A stretch of 64,000 bases of DNA from Brevibacillus choshinensis (GTDB lineage Bacteria > Bacillota > Bacilli > Brevibacillales > Brevibacillaceae): assembly GCF_016811915.1 (NCBI RefSeq), contig NZ_CP069127.1, positions 5,094,501-5,158,500 of the forward strand, given 5' to 3'. The notes below the pieces were generated by a model. The model made no database searches and was not told the DNA's origin. It saw only the letters and a program-made list of their open reading frames with translations. The position numbers and the translations under genes were made by a program. Every line of letters starts with the position of its first letter. Within the stretch, counting starts at the first letter, position 1. This document shows, piece by piece, positions 1-8,106 of the stretch.

Positions 1-747
1 ACCTGCCCGCGTGCCCAATGGGAGAACCTCACCTGCGAGCTTGGTCGCCGTCAAATCCTCCAGCCTTGGATCCAGCTGCTTGAAAAAGTCCGAAGACGGA
101 TACCCGTCATGCTTGTGCCAAAAAGCCTTGTAGCCTGCACTGCAGTTGCTCCTCACCCAGTTCCCTGTCAGCTGCTGCACGATCCAGTCTCCCGCCTCCA
201 CGAAGCGATGGGTTGCACGGTAAATGTCGGGAGCCTCATTCAGCACTTGCCAGACTTTTGCCACCATCCACTCCGAGGAGCTTTTCCCGCCATATCGCGA
301 GAGGAAGGTCTCTCCGCTTTCCTTGGCCCACTCGTTGATGCGGTTGGCTTCCTTTTGCGCGGCATGATGCTTCCACAGCTTGACATACGCATGAGGCTCG
401 TCGCGGTAGCTCGCTTGCATGCACAAAGGCTGACCCTCTGCATCGACAGGGATGATCGTGCACGAAGTAAAATCGACTCCGATCCCGATGACCTGTGTGG
501 GACTCACACCGGACAGACGGAGAACCTCCGGAACGGACTGTCTGAGTACTTCCAGATAGTCCGCCGGATGCTGCAAGGCCCAATCCTGACCAACCGCTTT
601 TCCCGAGCCTGGCAGCCTCTCCACGATCGTCCCGTGCCGGTACGGCGTCGAATGGCTCACGAGCTCGCCCCCTCGCTCTACATCCGCGATCACTACCCTG
701 CCCGACTCCGTCCCAAAATCAATCCCTATGACATATCGTTTCTCCAT
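1..747 (-). CDS. araB: Ribulokinase AraB, N-terminal 249 residues (runs off window)
   Basis: FGGY-family kinase that phosphorylates ribulose (and in some relatives pentitols) with ATP. The start ATG at 745-747 follows a GAGGAGAGG ribosome binding site. The protein opens with [17 protein letters not shown], the phosphate-1 loop of the actin-like ATPase fold, and near residue 90 carries GVDFTSCTI, which is distinctive of AraB rather than xylulokinase. Further AraB-like stretches are [18 protein letters not shown] and [11 protein letters not shown]. No stop occurs before the left edge; the family is about 560 residues, so over half is missing. It is the last visible gene of the minus-strand importer operon, about 60 bp after the phosphodiesterase. 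The family call is secure; the natural substrate here is inferred from context and may be a pentitol or ribulose rather than L-ribulose. Confidence 0.9.
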   Translation of the reverse strand, partial: MEKRYVIGIDFGTESGRVVIADVERGGELVSHSTPYRHGTIVERLPGSGKAVGQDWALQHPADYLEVLRQSVPEVLRLSGVSPTQVIGIGVDFTSCTIIPVDAEGQPLCMQASYRDEPHAYVKLWKHHAAQKEANRINEWAKESGETFLSRYGGKSSSEWMVAKVWQVLNEAPDIYRATHRFVEAGDWIVQQLTGNWVRSNCSAGYKAFWHKHDGYPSSDFFKQLDPRLEDLTATKLAGEVLPLGTRAG

Positions 748-807
748 AGGCTTTTCCTCTCCTCAAGCATTTTGCTAGTGCGAGAAGACGATGTCTCTCT
801 ATTGATT

Positions 808-1569
808 TTATCGATTCATTTGCTCCCGAATGCGCATGGCTGGGAGAGGATCGTTTACCGTCATCAGCAAAGAGCCGCATCCGAGCGCGTAATAAACCTG
901 CTGTTCGACGTCTGGGGAATAGCACCAGGGGAGAATTCCCTGCTCCCTGTATTCTTGCACGACTTGCGGAGTCAACAGCTTCATGCTGATGCCGACAGCC
1001 CACATTTTGGAAATGGTGCCATCCGGTCCGCTTACGTAGTTGGACATGAGCTGTCCGGGAAATCCTTGTGTTCTGCAACCATGCTCATCATGAAGATGGG
1101 CGATGACTTCCGCGTCAAAGCTGGTGAACACACAGTTAGCGAGGATCCCGCGCTCCCGGAGGAGGGAGACCGCGGCGTCCGCGACCTCCTTGGCATCCGG
1201 GCTTGACTTGATTTCCACATTTAGCAGGACGTGCGGGTAATCTGCCAAGAGGTCGCACAGCTCTTCTAATGTAGGAATCTTGATTCCCGCATACACCACT
1301 CCGAACCATCCGCCGGCATCCAGCTGCTTCAATTCTTCCATTGTAAAGTCGCTCACTTTGCCCGATCCATTCGTCGTCCGGTCCACTGTTTCATCATGGA
1401 TGATCATGATGACACGATCCTTGGAAAAGCGCAGATCGAATTCCAGCATGTCAGCTCCAAGCTCCATGGCCTGCTGAAAAGCGAGCAAGGTGTTCTCGGG
1501 ATAGGCTGACTTCCAGCCCCGGTGCGCAGCTACGACGATCGTTTGCTGATCCTTTAGCGTTTCAATCAC
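808..1569 (-). CDS. ugpQ: Glycerophosphodiester phosphodiesterase (UgpQ-like)
   Basis: A 253-residue cytosolic GDPD-fold enzyme with no signal peptide, expected to split glycerophosphodiesters into glycerol-3-phosphate and an alcohol. The family's catalytic motifs are intact: AAHRG with His16, PENT at 24-27, the metal ligands of LEFDLR (Glu43, Asp45), HD at 58-59, and NVEIKS further on. It sits 17 bp after the binding-protein gene of an Ugp-like importer, matching the ugpBAECQ arrangement of enteric bacteria, so imported diesters are likely its substrates. The next gene on the strand is araB, which suggests that the released alcohol could be a pentitol or pentulose; that last step is inference. 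Confidence 0.9.
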   Translation of the reverse strand: MIETLKDQQTIVVAAHRGWKSAYPENTLLAFQQAMELGADMLEFDLRFSKDRVIMIIHDETVDRTTNGSGKVSDFTMEELKQLDAGGWFGVVYAGIKIPTLEELCDLLADYPHVLLNVEIKSSPDAKEVADAAVSLLRERGILANCVFTSFDAEVIAHLHDEHGCRTQGFPGQLMSNYVSGPDGTISKMWAVGISMKLLTPQVVQEYREQGILPWCYSPDVEQQVYYALGCGSLLMTVNDPLPAMRIREQMNR

Positions 1570-1586
1570 GGTGACGTCCCCCTCTG

Positions 1587-2900
1587 TTACTCACTCAGCA
1601 AGCGCTCTGCTTCTTTCTTGAAGGTGTCCAGGGTCGGCTCGATTGGCTTGTTGTCGTACATGATCGCCTGGATCGACTTGAAGAATTCTTGCATGATTTG
1701 CGGCCAAGCTACGTCCTTGTTCGTGTCTACCGCGTATTGAAGCTGGTCGTACGCTACCTTGCGATTCGGATCCTTTGCCCACAGCTCTTTGATCGCGTCT
1801 GACTCTACCATCTTCTTGGTGAAAGGCAGGTAACCGGAGTCAAGGATAAACTGCTGGCCGCCTTGTGGGTCGGTATTCACCCAGTTGATAAACTCCCACG
1901 CTGCATCCTTTTTGGCAGAATCAGACAGCATGGCGATGTTTGCTCCGCCCGTCGGCGTCGCGAAGGCTGCGTCTTTCGGCAGGAAAGCCGTCACGTAATC
2001 AAATTTGGCGTTGTTTTTCACCGATCCCATGACACCTGTCGACTGGAACATGATGCCGATCTTTTCGCTCGTGAACATCTGGTTGACGATATTGCCGGAG
2101 TCCTGTGCAGGCGGATAGTAGAGAGCGCCTGTGCTCTGCAAGTCTTTCAAGTATTTGAACGTTTTTACCCCTTCGCCTTTTTCGAATCCGATCGAGGTGG
2201 CATCGTCATTGAAAAACTTCCCGCCAGCCTGGCTGATCATGGCGATGGGATACCACGTGTCGTACGGCATGCTCAGACCATAGCGTTTGACCTCTCCGTT
2301 TTCTTTGATGACGAGTGCCTCGGAGACCTTCTTCAGCTCCTCCCAGGTGGTCGGGATCGCCAGACCTTTTTCATCCAGCATGGTTTTGTTGATGTGCATG
2401 ATCGGTGTCGAACGGTTGAGCGGCAGCGATACGACCTTGTCGTTGAATACCGAGTGCCCCATCAAACCTTCCGGAAAATCTTCCTTGCTCGCGCCGGACT
2501 TTGCCATGAACGGAGTCAGGTCTTCCAGAACTTCAGCATCGGCAAACATCTGGACGTAGGCACGCTCCAGCATGGTAATGTCAGGTGCCGTCTTGGCTGC
2601 GATCGACTGCTGCAGCTTGGTCACGGTCTCGTCATAGCTGCCCTGGAATGTCCCCACTACTTCGATATTCTCGTGCGTGTCATTAAAGCGCTTGATCATG
2701 GCACTGATGTACTCGCCGTTCTTGCCTCCCAGGGAATGCCAGAACTGAACGGTCGTCTTGCCTGCCGGGCTCGAAGCAGCCGGCTGCTGACCCGTTGGCG
2801 CCGGTGAGGACGCTTTCGGCTCGCCTCCTGAACATCCAGCGAGCACCCCGGATATCATCGTGGTCGCTGCCAGTACGATGGCTGATAACTTTTTGTTCAT
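1587..2900 (-). CDS. ABC transporter sugar/glycerophosphodiester-binding lipoprotein (UgpB-like)
   Basis: A 437-residue extracytoplasmic binding protein of the family-1 solute-binding group. The start at 2898-2900 is chosen because GGAGGAAC lies just upstream; an earlier in-frame ATG at 2918 has no good site. The N-terminus MNKKLSAIVLAATTMISG ends in a LAGC lipobox, so it is a lipid-anchored protein, followed by a Ser/Pro/Ala-rich linker. The mature part begins TVQFWHSLGG and contains LPLNRSTPIMHINK and GYLPFTKK, which resemble UgpB more than maltose-binding proteins. The adjacent permeases, ATPase and GDPD support glycerol-phosphate or glycerophosphodiester uptake. Three strong inverted repeats precede the gene, a common way to keep binding-protein expression separate from the permeases. 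Confidence 0.85.
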   Translation of the reverse strand: MNKKLSAIVLAATTMISGVLAGCSGGEPKASSPAPTGQQPAASSPAGKTTVQFWHSLGGKNGEYISAMIKRFNDTHENIEVVGTFQGSYDETVTKLQQSIAAKTAPDITMLERAYVQMFADAEVLEDLTPFMAKSGASKEDFPEGLMGHSVFNDKVVSLPLNRSTPIMHINKTMLDEKGLAIPTTWEELKKVSEALVIKENGEVKRYGLSMPYDTWYPIAMISQAGGKFFNDDATSIGFEKGEGVKTFKYLKDLQSTGALYYPPAQDSGNIVNQMFTSEKIGIMFQSTGVMGSVKNNAKFDYVTAFLPKDAAFATPTGGANIAMLSDSAKKDAAWEFINWVNTDPQGGQQFILDSGYLPFTKKMVESDAIKELWAKDPNRKVAYDQLQYAVDTNKDVAWPQIMQEFFKSIQAIMYDNKPIEPTLDTFKKEAERLLSE

Positions 2901-2927
2901 AGTAGTTCCTCCATTCATCTTTTTCTG

Positions 2928-2951
2928 TGAAAAACGTCTCGACGTTTTTCA
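2928..2951. repeat. Perfect 11-bp inverted repeat before the binding-protein gene
   Basis: TGAAAAACGTC and GACGTTTTTCA with a 2-bp centre. On the minus strand the 3' arm is T-rich, so the RNA could act as an attenuator, a processing site or a stabilising stem just ahead of the binding-protein ribosome binding site. Confidence 0.8.
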
Positions 2952-2964
2952 TTAATCAGGATGT

Positions 2965-2978
2965 GACCGCTTGCGGTC
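2965..2978. repeat. Short GC-rich inverted repeat (GACCGC/GCGGTC)
   Basis: Six-base arms with a 2-bp centre, lying between the two larger palindromes in the permease/binding-protein gap. Confidence 0.65.
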
Positions 2979-2979
2979 G

Positions 2980-3009
2980 TCAAATAAACGGTCATGACCG
3001 TTTATTTGA
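2980..3009. repeat. Perfect 30-bp palindrome at the permease 3' end
   Basis: Arms TCAAATAAACGGTCA and its exact reverse complement with no spacer. It includes the stop codon of the upstream permease, so the transcript folds directly at the gene junction. Such intercistronic stems are known to shield upstream mRNA from 3' exonucleases; that role here is inferred. Confidence 0.85.
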
Positions 3010-3919
3010 TGCCGGAATAAACGAATGCTTTGACGATTTGCCTGGATGCGAACAGGTACACGATCAGGATCGGGACGACCAGAACCACGTTGCCTGCCAT
3101 GATGATATGCCAATTGCTGATGCCCTCTGTCTCACGCAGCATCGCGATCCCCATCGTAAGCGGGCGGACGGCCTCCGAATCCGTCATGACCAGCGGCCAG
3201 AAATAGTCGTTCCAATGGCTGACGAAGCTGAACAACGCCACGGTGGAAATCGCGGGCATGGACATCGGAATCATGATCTTCCAGATGATCTTGAATTCGC
3301 TCGCATTATCCAATCGGGCTGACTCGATAATCTCCTGAGGAATCTGCATGAAATACTGCCTGAGGAGGAAGATGCCAAACGCGTTGGACATAAAAGGTAT
3401 GATCTGTGGCCACAGCGATTTGATCATCCCCGCGTCTGCCAGCATCAGGTAGACAGGGATGAAGGTGACCTGCCCCGGAATCATGAAGGCGAGCAAAACC
3501 ATGCCAAACAGGATTTTGTTGCCGAAAAACTTGTACTGCGCGAATGCGTAAGCGGCGGGAATCATGACCGCCAGCTGTATCGCAATGATCGAGGTGGTGA
3601 CGATCACGGAGTTTTTAAAATAGGTCAGGAAGGGACCTGCGCTCATGGCTTCCACAAAATTGCTCCACTGAGGGGAAGCGGGAATCCAGGTAGGAGGAAA
3701 CTTCATGGTCTCCTCAAAGGTTTGAAGCGAGGTAGAGATCATCCATAGGAACGGGAAGATGAATCCCATGAGAACGACCGCTTTCCAAAACATGCTCCAT
3801 GACTTTTGGATAAGACCGAGAATCGGTTCAGGACCGGTTCTCAGTTCAGGACCTGCTCCTGGTTCAAGACCTGCTCCCCCTTGCTTCTTGACCGCTTGCT
3901 TTTCTCGTAGCGACAGCAC
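3002..3919 (-). CDS. ABC transporter permease, MalG/UgpE family
   Basis: A 305-residue inner-membrane permease of the carbohydrate ABC importer type with about six membrane segments. The GTG start at 3917-3919 lies 8 bases after GGAGGT. The EAA loop, where the ATPase docks, is visible as EIIESARLDNASEFKIIWKI. The N-terminus is unusual: before the first membrane helix come three copies of a six-residue Gly/Pro/Glu unit (GAGLEP, GAGPEL, RTGPEP), encoded by three 18-bp tandem repeats at 3825-3878. Relatives normally have a shorter tail. It is third in the operon after the ATPase and first permease; its stop codon lies inside a 30-bp palindrome. Family is sure, substrate inferred from neighbours. 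Confidence 0.88.
   Translation of the reverse strand: MLSLREKQAVKKQGGAGLEPGAGPELRTGPEPILGLIQKSWSMFWKAVVLMGFIFPFLWMISTSLQTFEETMKFPPTWIPASPQWSNFVEAMSAGPFLTYFKNSVIVTTSIIAIQLAVMIPAAYAFAQYKFFGNKILFGMVLLAFMIPGQVTFIPVYLMLADAGMIKSLWPQIIPFMSNAFGIFLLRQYFMQIPQEIIESARLDNASEFKIIWKIMIPMSMPAISTVALFSFVSHWNDYFWPLVMTDSEAVRPLTMGIAMLRETEGISNWHIIMAGNVVLVVPILIVYLFASRQIVKAFVYSGIK
3825..3878. repeat. Three tandem 18-bp imperfect repeats inside the permease gene
   Basis: Units start at 3825, 3843 and 3861 and differ at a few positions (consensus close to GGTTCAGGACCTGCTCCT on the plus strand). Because 18 is divisible by three they lengthen the permease cytoplasmic tail by six residues per unit without shifting frame. 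Confidence 0.75.
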
Positions 3920-3959
3920 CGGATGGGCACCTCCTTTTTCGAAGTCGTATCGCAGGCGA

Positions 3960-4838
3960 TTATTGATAGTGAACCTTTTTGGAAAGCAATCGGAAGTAGA
4001 TGAAGGTCAGCACCGTGATAATCGCCATCAGAACCACTCCAGTGGCAGAAGCGTAGCCGATGCTCGTCGTTCTGAATTCATAAATGTAGTAAACGAGTGT
4101 GGTCGTCGAGCCATTCGGCCCCCCGCCCGTCATGATTTTGACGGTATCGAACACTTTAAACGAGCCGATCGTCATAATCACCAAAATGAAAAACAGCTGG
4201 GGTGAAATCATAGGCAAGGTAATCTTGTAAAACACTTTGAATTTGCTGGCATTATCGAGCGCAGCTGCCTCGTAGATCGTCTGCGGGATGTTTTTCAATG
4301 CAGCCACGATGAGCAGAGAGTAGTAGCCGACGTTTTGCCATACCGAGACAATGATGACGGATAAGAGCGAGGTGCTGGAGCTTTGGAGCCACGGAGAAGC
4401 GGGCAGACCAACCGCCTTCAGCGCAAAATTGAGCAGACTATAGTTCGGTTCCATCAGCCACATCCACACGAGCGCAATCGAAACGATCGAAATAATGTGC
4501 GGGGTAAAAATTCCGGCTTGCACGATGGCATTGAACCGAGTGTTTTGGTTCAGCCACAAAGCGATAGCGAGCGACAGCACCATCGTTACCGCGACCACTC
4601 CGACGGTGTACAGCACAGTCGTGGTCAAAGCGTTGTAGAAATCACCGCGAGAAAAGATTTCCGTATAGTTGTCAGCCCCGATGAACTTGCTTTTATCCTT
4701 GTTCAGCAAGTTGTACTTGAACATGCTCAGCTTGATTAAATAAAGGATGGGGTACACGACAAATAGGAGGATGCCGATCATCGCAGGCAGGATCAAGGCA
4801 TACGGGCGGACCTTTTGCCAGAATCTCGTCTTATTCAT
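3960..4838 (-). CDS. ABC transporter permease, MalF/UgpA family
   Basis: A 292-residue inner-membrane permease with six predicted helices, partner of the MalG-type permease that follows it. The EAA loop reads IYEAAALDNASKFKVFYKI near residue 200, and the N-terminus LILPAMIGILLFVVYPI is the usual first helix. Its ATG start lies inside the last codons of the ATPase gene (8-bp overlap, 4831-4838), pointing to translational coupling; the next permease starts about 40 bp downstream. The importer is probably an A1-E1-C2 complex with the binding lipoprotein. Substrate is not readable from this sequence alone. Confidence 0.88.
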   Translation of the reverse strand: MNKTRFWQKVRPYALILPAMIGILLFVVYPILYLIKLSMFKYNLLNKDKSKFIGADNYTEIFSRGDFYNALTTTVLYTVGVVAVTMVLSLAIALWLNQNTRFNAIVQAGIFTPHIISIVSIALVWMWLMEPNYSLLNFALKAVGLPASPWLQSSSTSLLSVIIVSVWQNVGYYSLLIVAALKNIPQTIYEAAALDNASKFKVFYKITLPMISPQLFFILVIMTIGSFKVFDTVKIMTGGGPNGSTTTLVYYIYEFRTTSIGYASATGVVLMAIITVLTFIYFRLLSKKVHYQ

Positions 4839-5883
4839 GCTGCCGCCCTCGCAGTGCCGTCATGTATGCACCATGGCGAACGTCATCCTGCTCGATTCGC
4901 TGCTCGTCTTGCCCAAAGAAGAAGAGCTTGGATGCATCCACGCCAAGGTAAACGTCCTGATCGACAGAAAACGGATCTTCCGTGCATTTGATCATGAAGG
5001 AATGCTGCCTGGTCTTTAGCTGATAGATCGTCTCAGAGCCGAGCATCTCCCTCGTCACGATCCGCCCGCGGACAGAGTAATGGGAATCCTGTCTCTCGGC
5101 AGTCAATACCCCGCTCTCTGGCCGAAAGCCAAACTTCACCCCGTCCACGCCCAAATCTCCTACATTCATCGGAGGGACCCCGATGAATTGCGCCGCGAAC
5201 AAATTGTTCGGCTGACGGTAGATGACTTCAGGAGCAGCCTCCTGCTGAATCCGTCCCTGATTCATCAGCACGATCGTATCGGCCATGGACATCGCTTCCA
5301 CCTGGTCATGCGTCACATAGACAAAGGTGGTGCCCAGCTTTTTATGTAGCTCGATCAGCTCGATGCGCATTTGTGCGCGAAGCTTTGCATCCAGGTTGGA
5401 AAGCGGCTCATCCATGAGAAAAACGGACGGCTTTTTGACCATGGCGCGGGCCAGTGCTACCCTCTGCCTCTGTCCACCAGAGAGCGCTGAAGGCTTGCGA
5501 TTCAGGTACGGAGTCAGTCCGACTGTGTCGCTGATGCTCTCTATCAGGCGATTTCGCTCCTCTTTGCTCACCTTGTTATTCTTCAAGCCGAATTCAATGT
5601 TCTCTCGTACCGTCATCGTCGGGTACAGGGCGTAGTTCTGAAACACCATCGCGACGCCCCGCTGCCCGGGAGCAATATCCGTGACATCCTCTCCACCGAT
5701 AAGCACCGATCCTGCAGTCTGACGATCAAGACCTGCGATCATGCGCAGCAGCGTCGTTTTTCCGCAGCCGGATGGTCCGACCAGCACGGTAAATTTTCCG
5801 TCCTCGATCTTCAGGTTCAGATCCTTGATGATGATGTTTTTCTCAAACGCTTGGGTAACATTTACAAACTCGATAGCTGCCAA
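4831..5883 (-). CDS. ABC transporter ATP-binding protein (UgpC/MsmX family)
   Basis: A 350-residue ATPase that powers the importer from the cytoplasmic side. Walker A GPSGCGKTT is at 36-44, the signature LSGGQRQR from 134, and Walker B VFLMDEP near 154-160; a C-terminal TOBE-type regulatory region follows from about residue 235. The start is a TTG at 5881-5883 placed just after GGGGAGGAG; no nearby ATG has a comparable site. It is the first gene of the importer operon and is preceded by a TATAAT box and TGTTCATT repeats. In many Firmicutes one MsmX ATPase serves several importers, but here the gene is part of the operon, so it is probably dedicated. Confidence 0.92.
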   Translation of the reverse strand: MAAIEFVNVTQAFEKNIIIKDLNLKIEDGKFTVLVGPSGCGKTTLLRMIAGLDRQTAGSVLIGGEDVTDIAPGQRGVAMVFQNYALYPTMTVRENIEFGLKNNKVSKEERNRLIESISDTVGLTPYLNRKPSALSGGQRQRVALARAMVKKPSVFLMDEPLSNLDAKLRAQMRIELIELHKKLGTTFVYVTHDQVEAMSMADTIVLMNQGRIQQEAAPEVIYRQPNNLFAAQFIGVPPMNVGDLGVDGVKFGFRPESGVLTAERQDSHYSVRGRIVTREMLGSETIYQLKTRQHSFMIKCTEDPFSVDQDVYLGVDASKLFFFGQDEQRIEQDDVRHGAYMTALRGRQHE

Positions 5884-6174
5884 TCGTACTCCTCCCCGTT
5901 CTGCGCTCCCCGTATTACCTCATCCTGCTGGAGAAGCAGTTCTGCTCAATAATGTTCATTCGTGTTCATTTTCATTATAAATGGGCTTTTTTCTGAAAAT
6001 ATGAAGCTCATTTTAAGAAATCGTAAACTTGATTGGTGGCGCTTACATTTTCTTTTTGCATGCGACTCGGGGATGAGGAGCCTCTTGGAAACTTCTGCGA
6101 CTCCCCTTCCACCGGTCCTTACTCGCTTTTTGGCTGTATGTTATAATCTTGTAAGACTTTCACTCCTTCACTGT
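5884..6174. promoter_or_regulatory. Promoter region of the Ugp-like operon with operator repeats
   Basis: On the minus strand a TATAAT (complement of 5975-5980) is followed at once by direct repeats of TGTTCATT (plus-strand reading, 5953-5960 and 5963-5970; 10 bp apart). This places the repeats over the expected transcription start, where a repressor would block initiation. The same octamer recurs upstream of the DeoR gene. The -35 is poor. No gene is seen in the rest of the stretch. Confidence 0.6.
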
Positions 6175-7272
6175 TCACCAGTGAAAGTCGAGGTAGGTTT
6201 TTTTCCAGCCTTTGTGTGCCAGGGCAGATTCCATTGCGCCAACAAAGTCTTCTGCCTTGGCCACTACTGTAAAGCTGTCAGGAATCAAGAGCTTCAAGGT
6301 ATCCTGACAATCCTTTTGCTCCATGACCCTCAGCACTTCTTCAAAATCCGGGATCGAGCTGCGGCTGCTGCCGTAGAGCGTCAGTCCCTTCTCCAATACA
6401 TCGCGCGTATTGATCGGAACCTTGTCCTCGCTGACACCCATCGCGATGAGATGTCCCCCTGCCGCCAAGAGGTCAATCCCCTGGTTGATTGCACTCTCGC
6501 TGAAATTCCCCCCGGTGCATTCCACGACGATGTCCACTTTGTCTCCTGACTGAAAATCATACTGCTGTACCATTTCCGTGCGAGCAAACGTGAATTGATC
6601 CAGCTTTTCTCGAATGGCTCCGAAAACCGTCAATCGATCAGACCCAACACCAAATGCGTGATGGAGCATGGCTGCCGTCAAATAACCCACGGGGCCGTCT
6701 CCAAAAACCGCGATTCTCGCTTGGCTGAGCAGGCCAGCCACGGGGCGAAGCGCTCGGTACGAGACACTGCAAAGCTCTGTCAGCACGGCGATGTCATCAG
6801 GAATCGACGCGGGAATCGGGATTGCGCATTGCTCAGGGATGACCAGCCTGCTTTGCGCGATTCCATCCGTACCGCTGCCCAAAAATTTGCTGTGAGAGCA
6901 GTAATTATCCGCGATTTCCCCCCTGCATGCCGGACAGCTGTGCGCTGGCCCTGGATCTTGCAGCAGTTTGCCCGCCATGTAGGGAACAATCACAACCTTC
7001 TGACTATAAGCGAGCCTCCTGGACTCTCCGCCCACAATCCTACCGATCCCTTCGTGCAAGAGTGCCATCGGCAGCTTTTTGGCCAGTACCTCCGGCTTTC
7101 GGGTCCCTCCAAAATAGCGAAGGTCCGCATGGCAAATGCTGGCGAGTGTCGGTTCGACTACGACGTATCCCTCGGGAACACTGCGATGGATATCCTGCTC
7201 CAAAACCACATGAGGCTCCGTCAAGCGCAGCGTTCGCGAGTGTACTGTTTCTGTTGTTGTGGTGCCCACCAA
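6175..7272 (-). CDS. TarJ-like zinc-dependent alditol-phosphate dehydrogenase
   Basis: A 365-residue medium-chain dehydrogenase. It resembles TarJ (ribitol-5-phosphate 2-dehydrogenase, which makes CDP-ribitol precursors) more than ordinary alcohol dehydrogenases: ICHADLRYFGG, KLPMALLHEGIG, ESAINQGIDLLAAGG, and NTRDVLEKGLTLYGSSRS. A structural-zinc-like lobe with CPAC and NYC is present, and FGDGPVGY is the nucleotide-binding turn. TTG at 7270-7272 is chosen as start because GGAGG stands 7 bases upstream; GTG at 7267 is an alternative. No TarI cytidylyltransferase is adjacent. The neighbours are a DeoR regulator and a glycerophosphodiester importer with a pentulose kinase, so a catabolic role, oxidising an imported pentitol phosphate, is inferred. 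Confidence 0.75.
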   Translation of the reverse strand: MVGTTTTETVHSRTLRLTEPHVVLEQDIHRSVPEGYVVVEPTLASICHADLRYFGGTRKPEVLAKKLPMALLHEGIGRIVGGESRRLAYSQKVVIVPYMAGKLLQDPGPAHSCPACRGEIADNYCSHSKFLGSGTDGIAQSRLVIPEQCAIPIPASIPDDIAVLTELCSVSYRALRPVAGLLSQARIAVFGDGPVGYLTAAMLHHAFGVGSDRLTVFGAIREKLDQFTFARTEMVQQYDFQSGDKVDIVVECTGGNFSESAINQGIDLLAAGGHLIAMGVSEDKVPINTRDVLEKGLTLYGSSRSSIPDFEEVLRVMEQKDCQDTLKLLIPDSFTVVAKAEDFVGAMESALAHKGWKKTYLDFHW

Positions 7273-7344
7273 CAGAACACCTCCATCTGAATTTCTATGA
7301 TTATGAATTCCGGGCCGTGGAAAGCGCCCGGAGAGATTCACCTG

Positions 7345-8106
7345 CTACACGGTAATCACGTTTATCCCTGTGTCATGAAACGGTTTGATGTCGTACTCAG
7401 CCACTTCCTTGCCTGTGATCAGGGTGTGGATGGAGCTGTTCGGTGCGACTTTGTACAAGGAGAGTTTGCCGATCTTGGTATCATCCGCCACGACGATAAC
7501 CTCCTGTGCCGCAGCGATCATTCCTTGCTTTGCCAGCACCAGCTGCGCCTCCGGATGCATCAGACCGTGCTTGGGATGGATCGCGGGCGTGCCGATAAAC
7601 GCTTTGGAGACGTGCAACGAACGGAGTACGTGATCCGTGAACATGCCATTGAGCATGTAGCTGGATGGATACAGCTCGCCGCCCGTTACCGTGACTTTTA
7701 CGCCCGGAGCGTCCCGGAGCTCCGCCGCCACGTTGATATCATTGGTAATGACCGTGAGATTGGAGCGGTTCACCAGATTTTTGGCGATATGCAGCGTAGT
7801 TGTTCCCGAATCGATGATGATGTGATCGCCGTCCTCCACCAGACTCGCAGCCATTCTGCCAATGCGCATTTTTTGATCGAGCTGGGCTTTCGTGCGTTCA
7901 TTAAAGGAGGGTTCGTTAGGTGTCAGCCTTTCTACGATCACTCCGCCATGAGTCCGTTTGAGCAGGCCCTCCTGCTCCACTTCTGCCAAGTCCCTGCGGA
8001 TTGTCGCTTCATGCACACCGAATTCCTTGGCGAGCACGGAAACAGACGCCGTCTGATGCTGCCTCACATATTCAACGATCCTTAGCTTTCTTTCTGCCGC
8101 CAGCAT
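7345..8106 (-). CDS. DeoR/GlpR-family transcriptional repressor
   Basis: A 253-residue regulator with an N-terminal winged helix (residues about 1-55, with the family recognition helix EATIRRDLAEVEQEGLLKRTHGG) and a C-terminal DeoR sensor domain related to sugar-phosphate isomerases (DSGTTTLHIAKNL, TNDINVAAEL, GGEL). Such proteins usually repress catabolic operons and release DNA when a phosphorylated sugar binds. The start ATG at 8104-8106 lies 9 bases after AAAGGA; an ATG three codons earlier abuts the site too closely. It precedes the TarJ-like gene by about 70 bp on the same strand and likely controls both it and the importer. Confidence 0.9.
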   Translation of the reverse strand: MLAAERKLRIVEYVRQHQTASVSVLAKEFGVHEATIRRDLAEVEQEGLLKRTHGGVIVERLTPNEPSFNERTKAQLDQKMRIGRMAASLVEDGDHIIIDSGTTTLHIAKNLVNRSNLTVITNDINVAAELRDAPGVKVTVTGGELYPSSYMLNGMFTDHVLRSLHVSKAFIGTPAIHPKHGLMHPEAQLVLAKQGMIAAAQEVIVVADDTKIGKLSLYKVAPNSSIHTLITGKEVAEYDIKPFHDTGINVITV

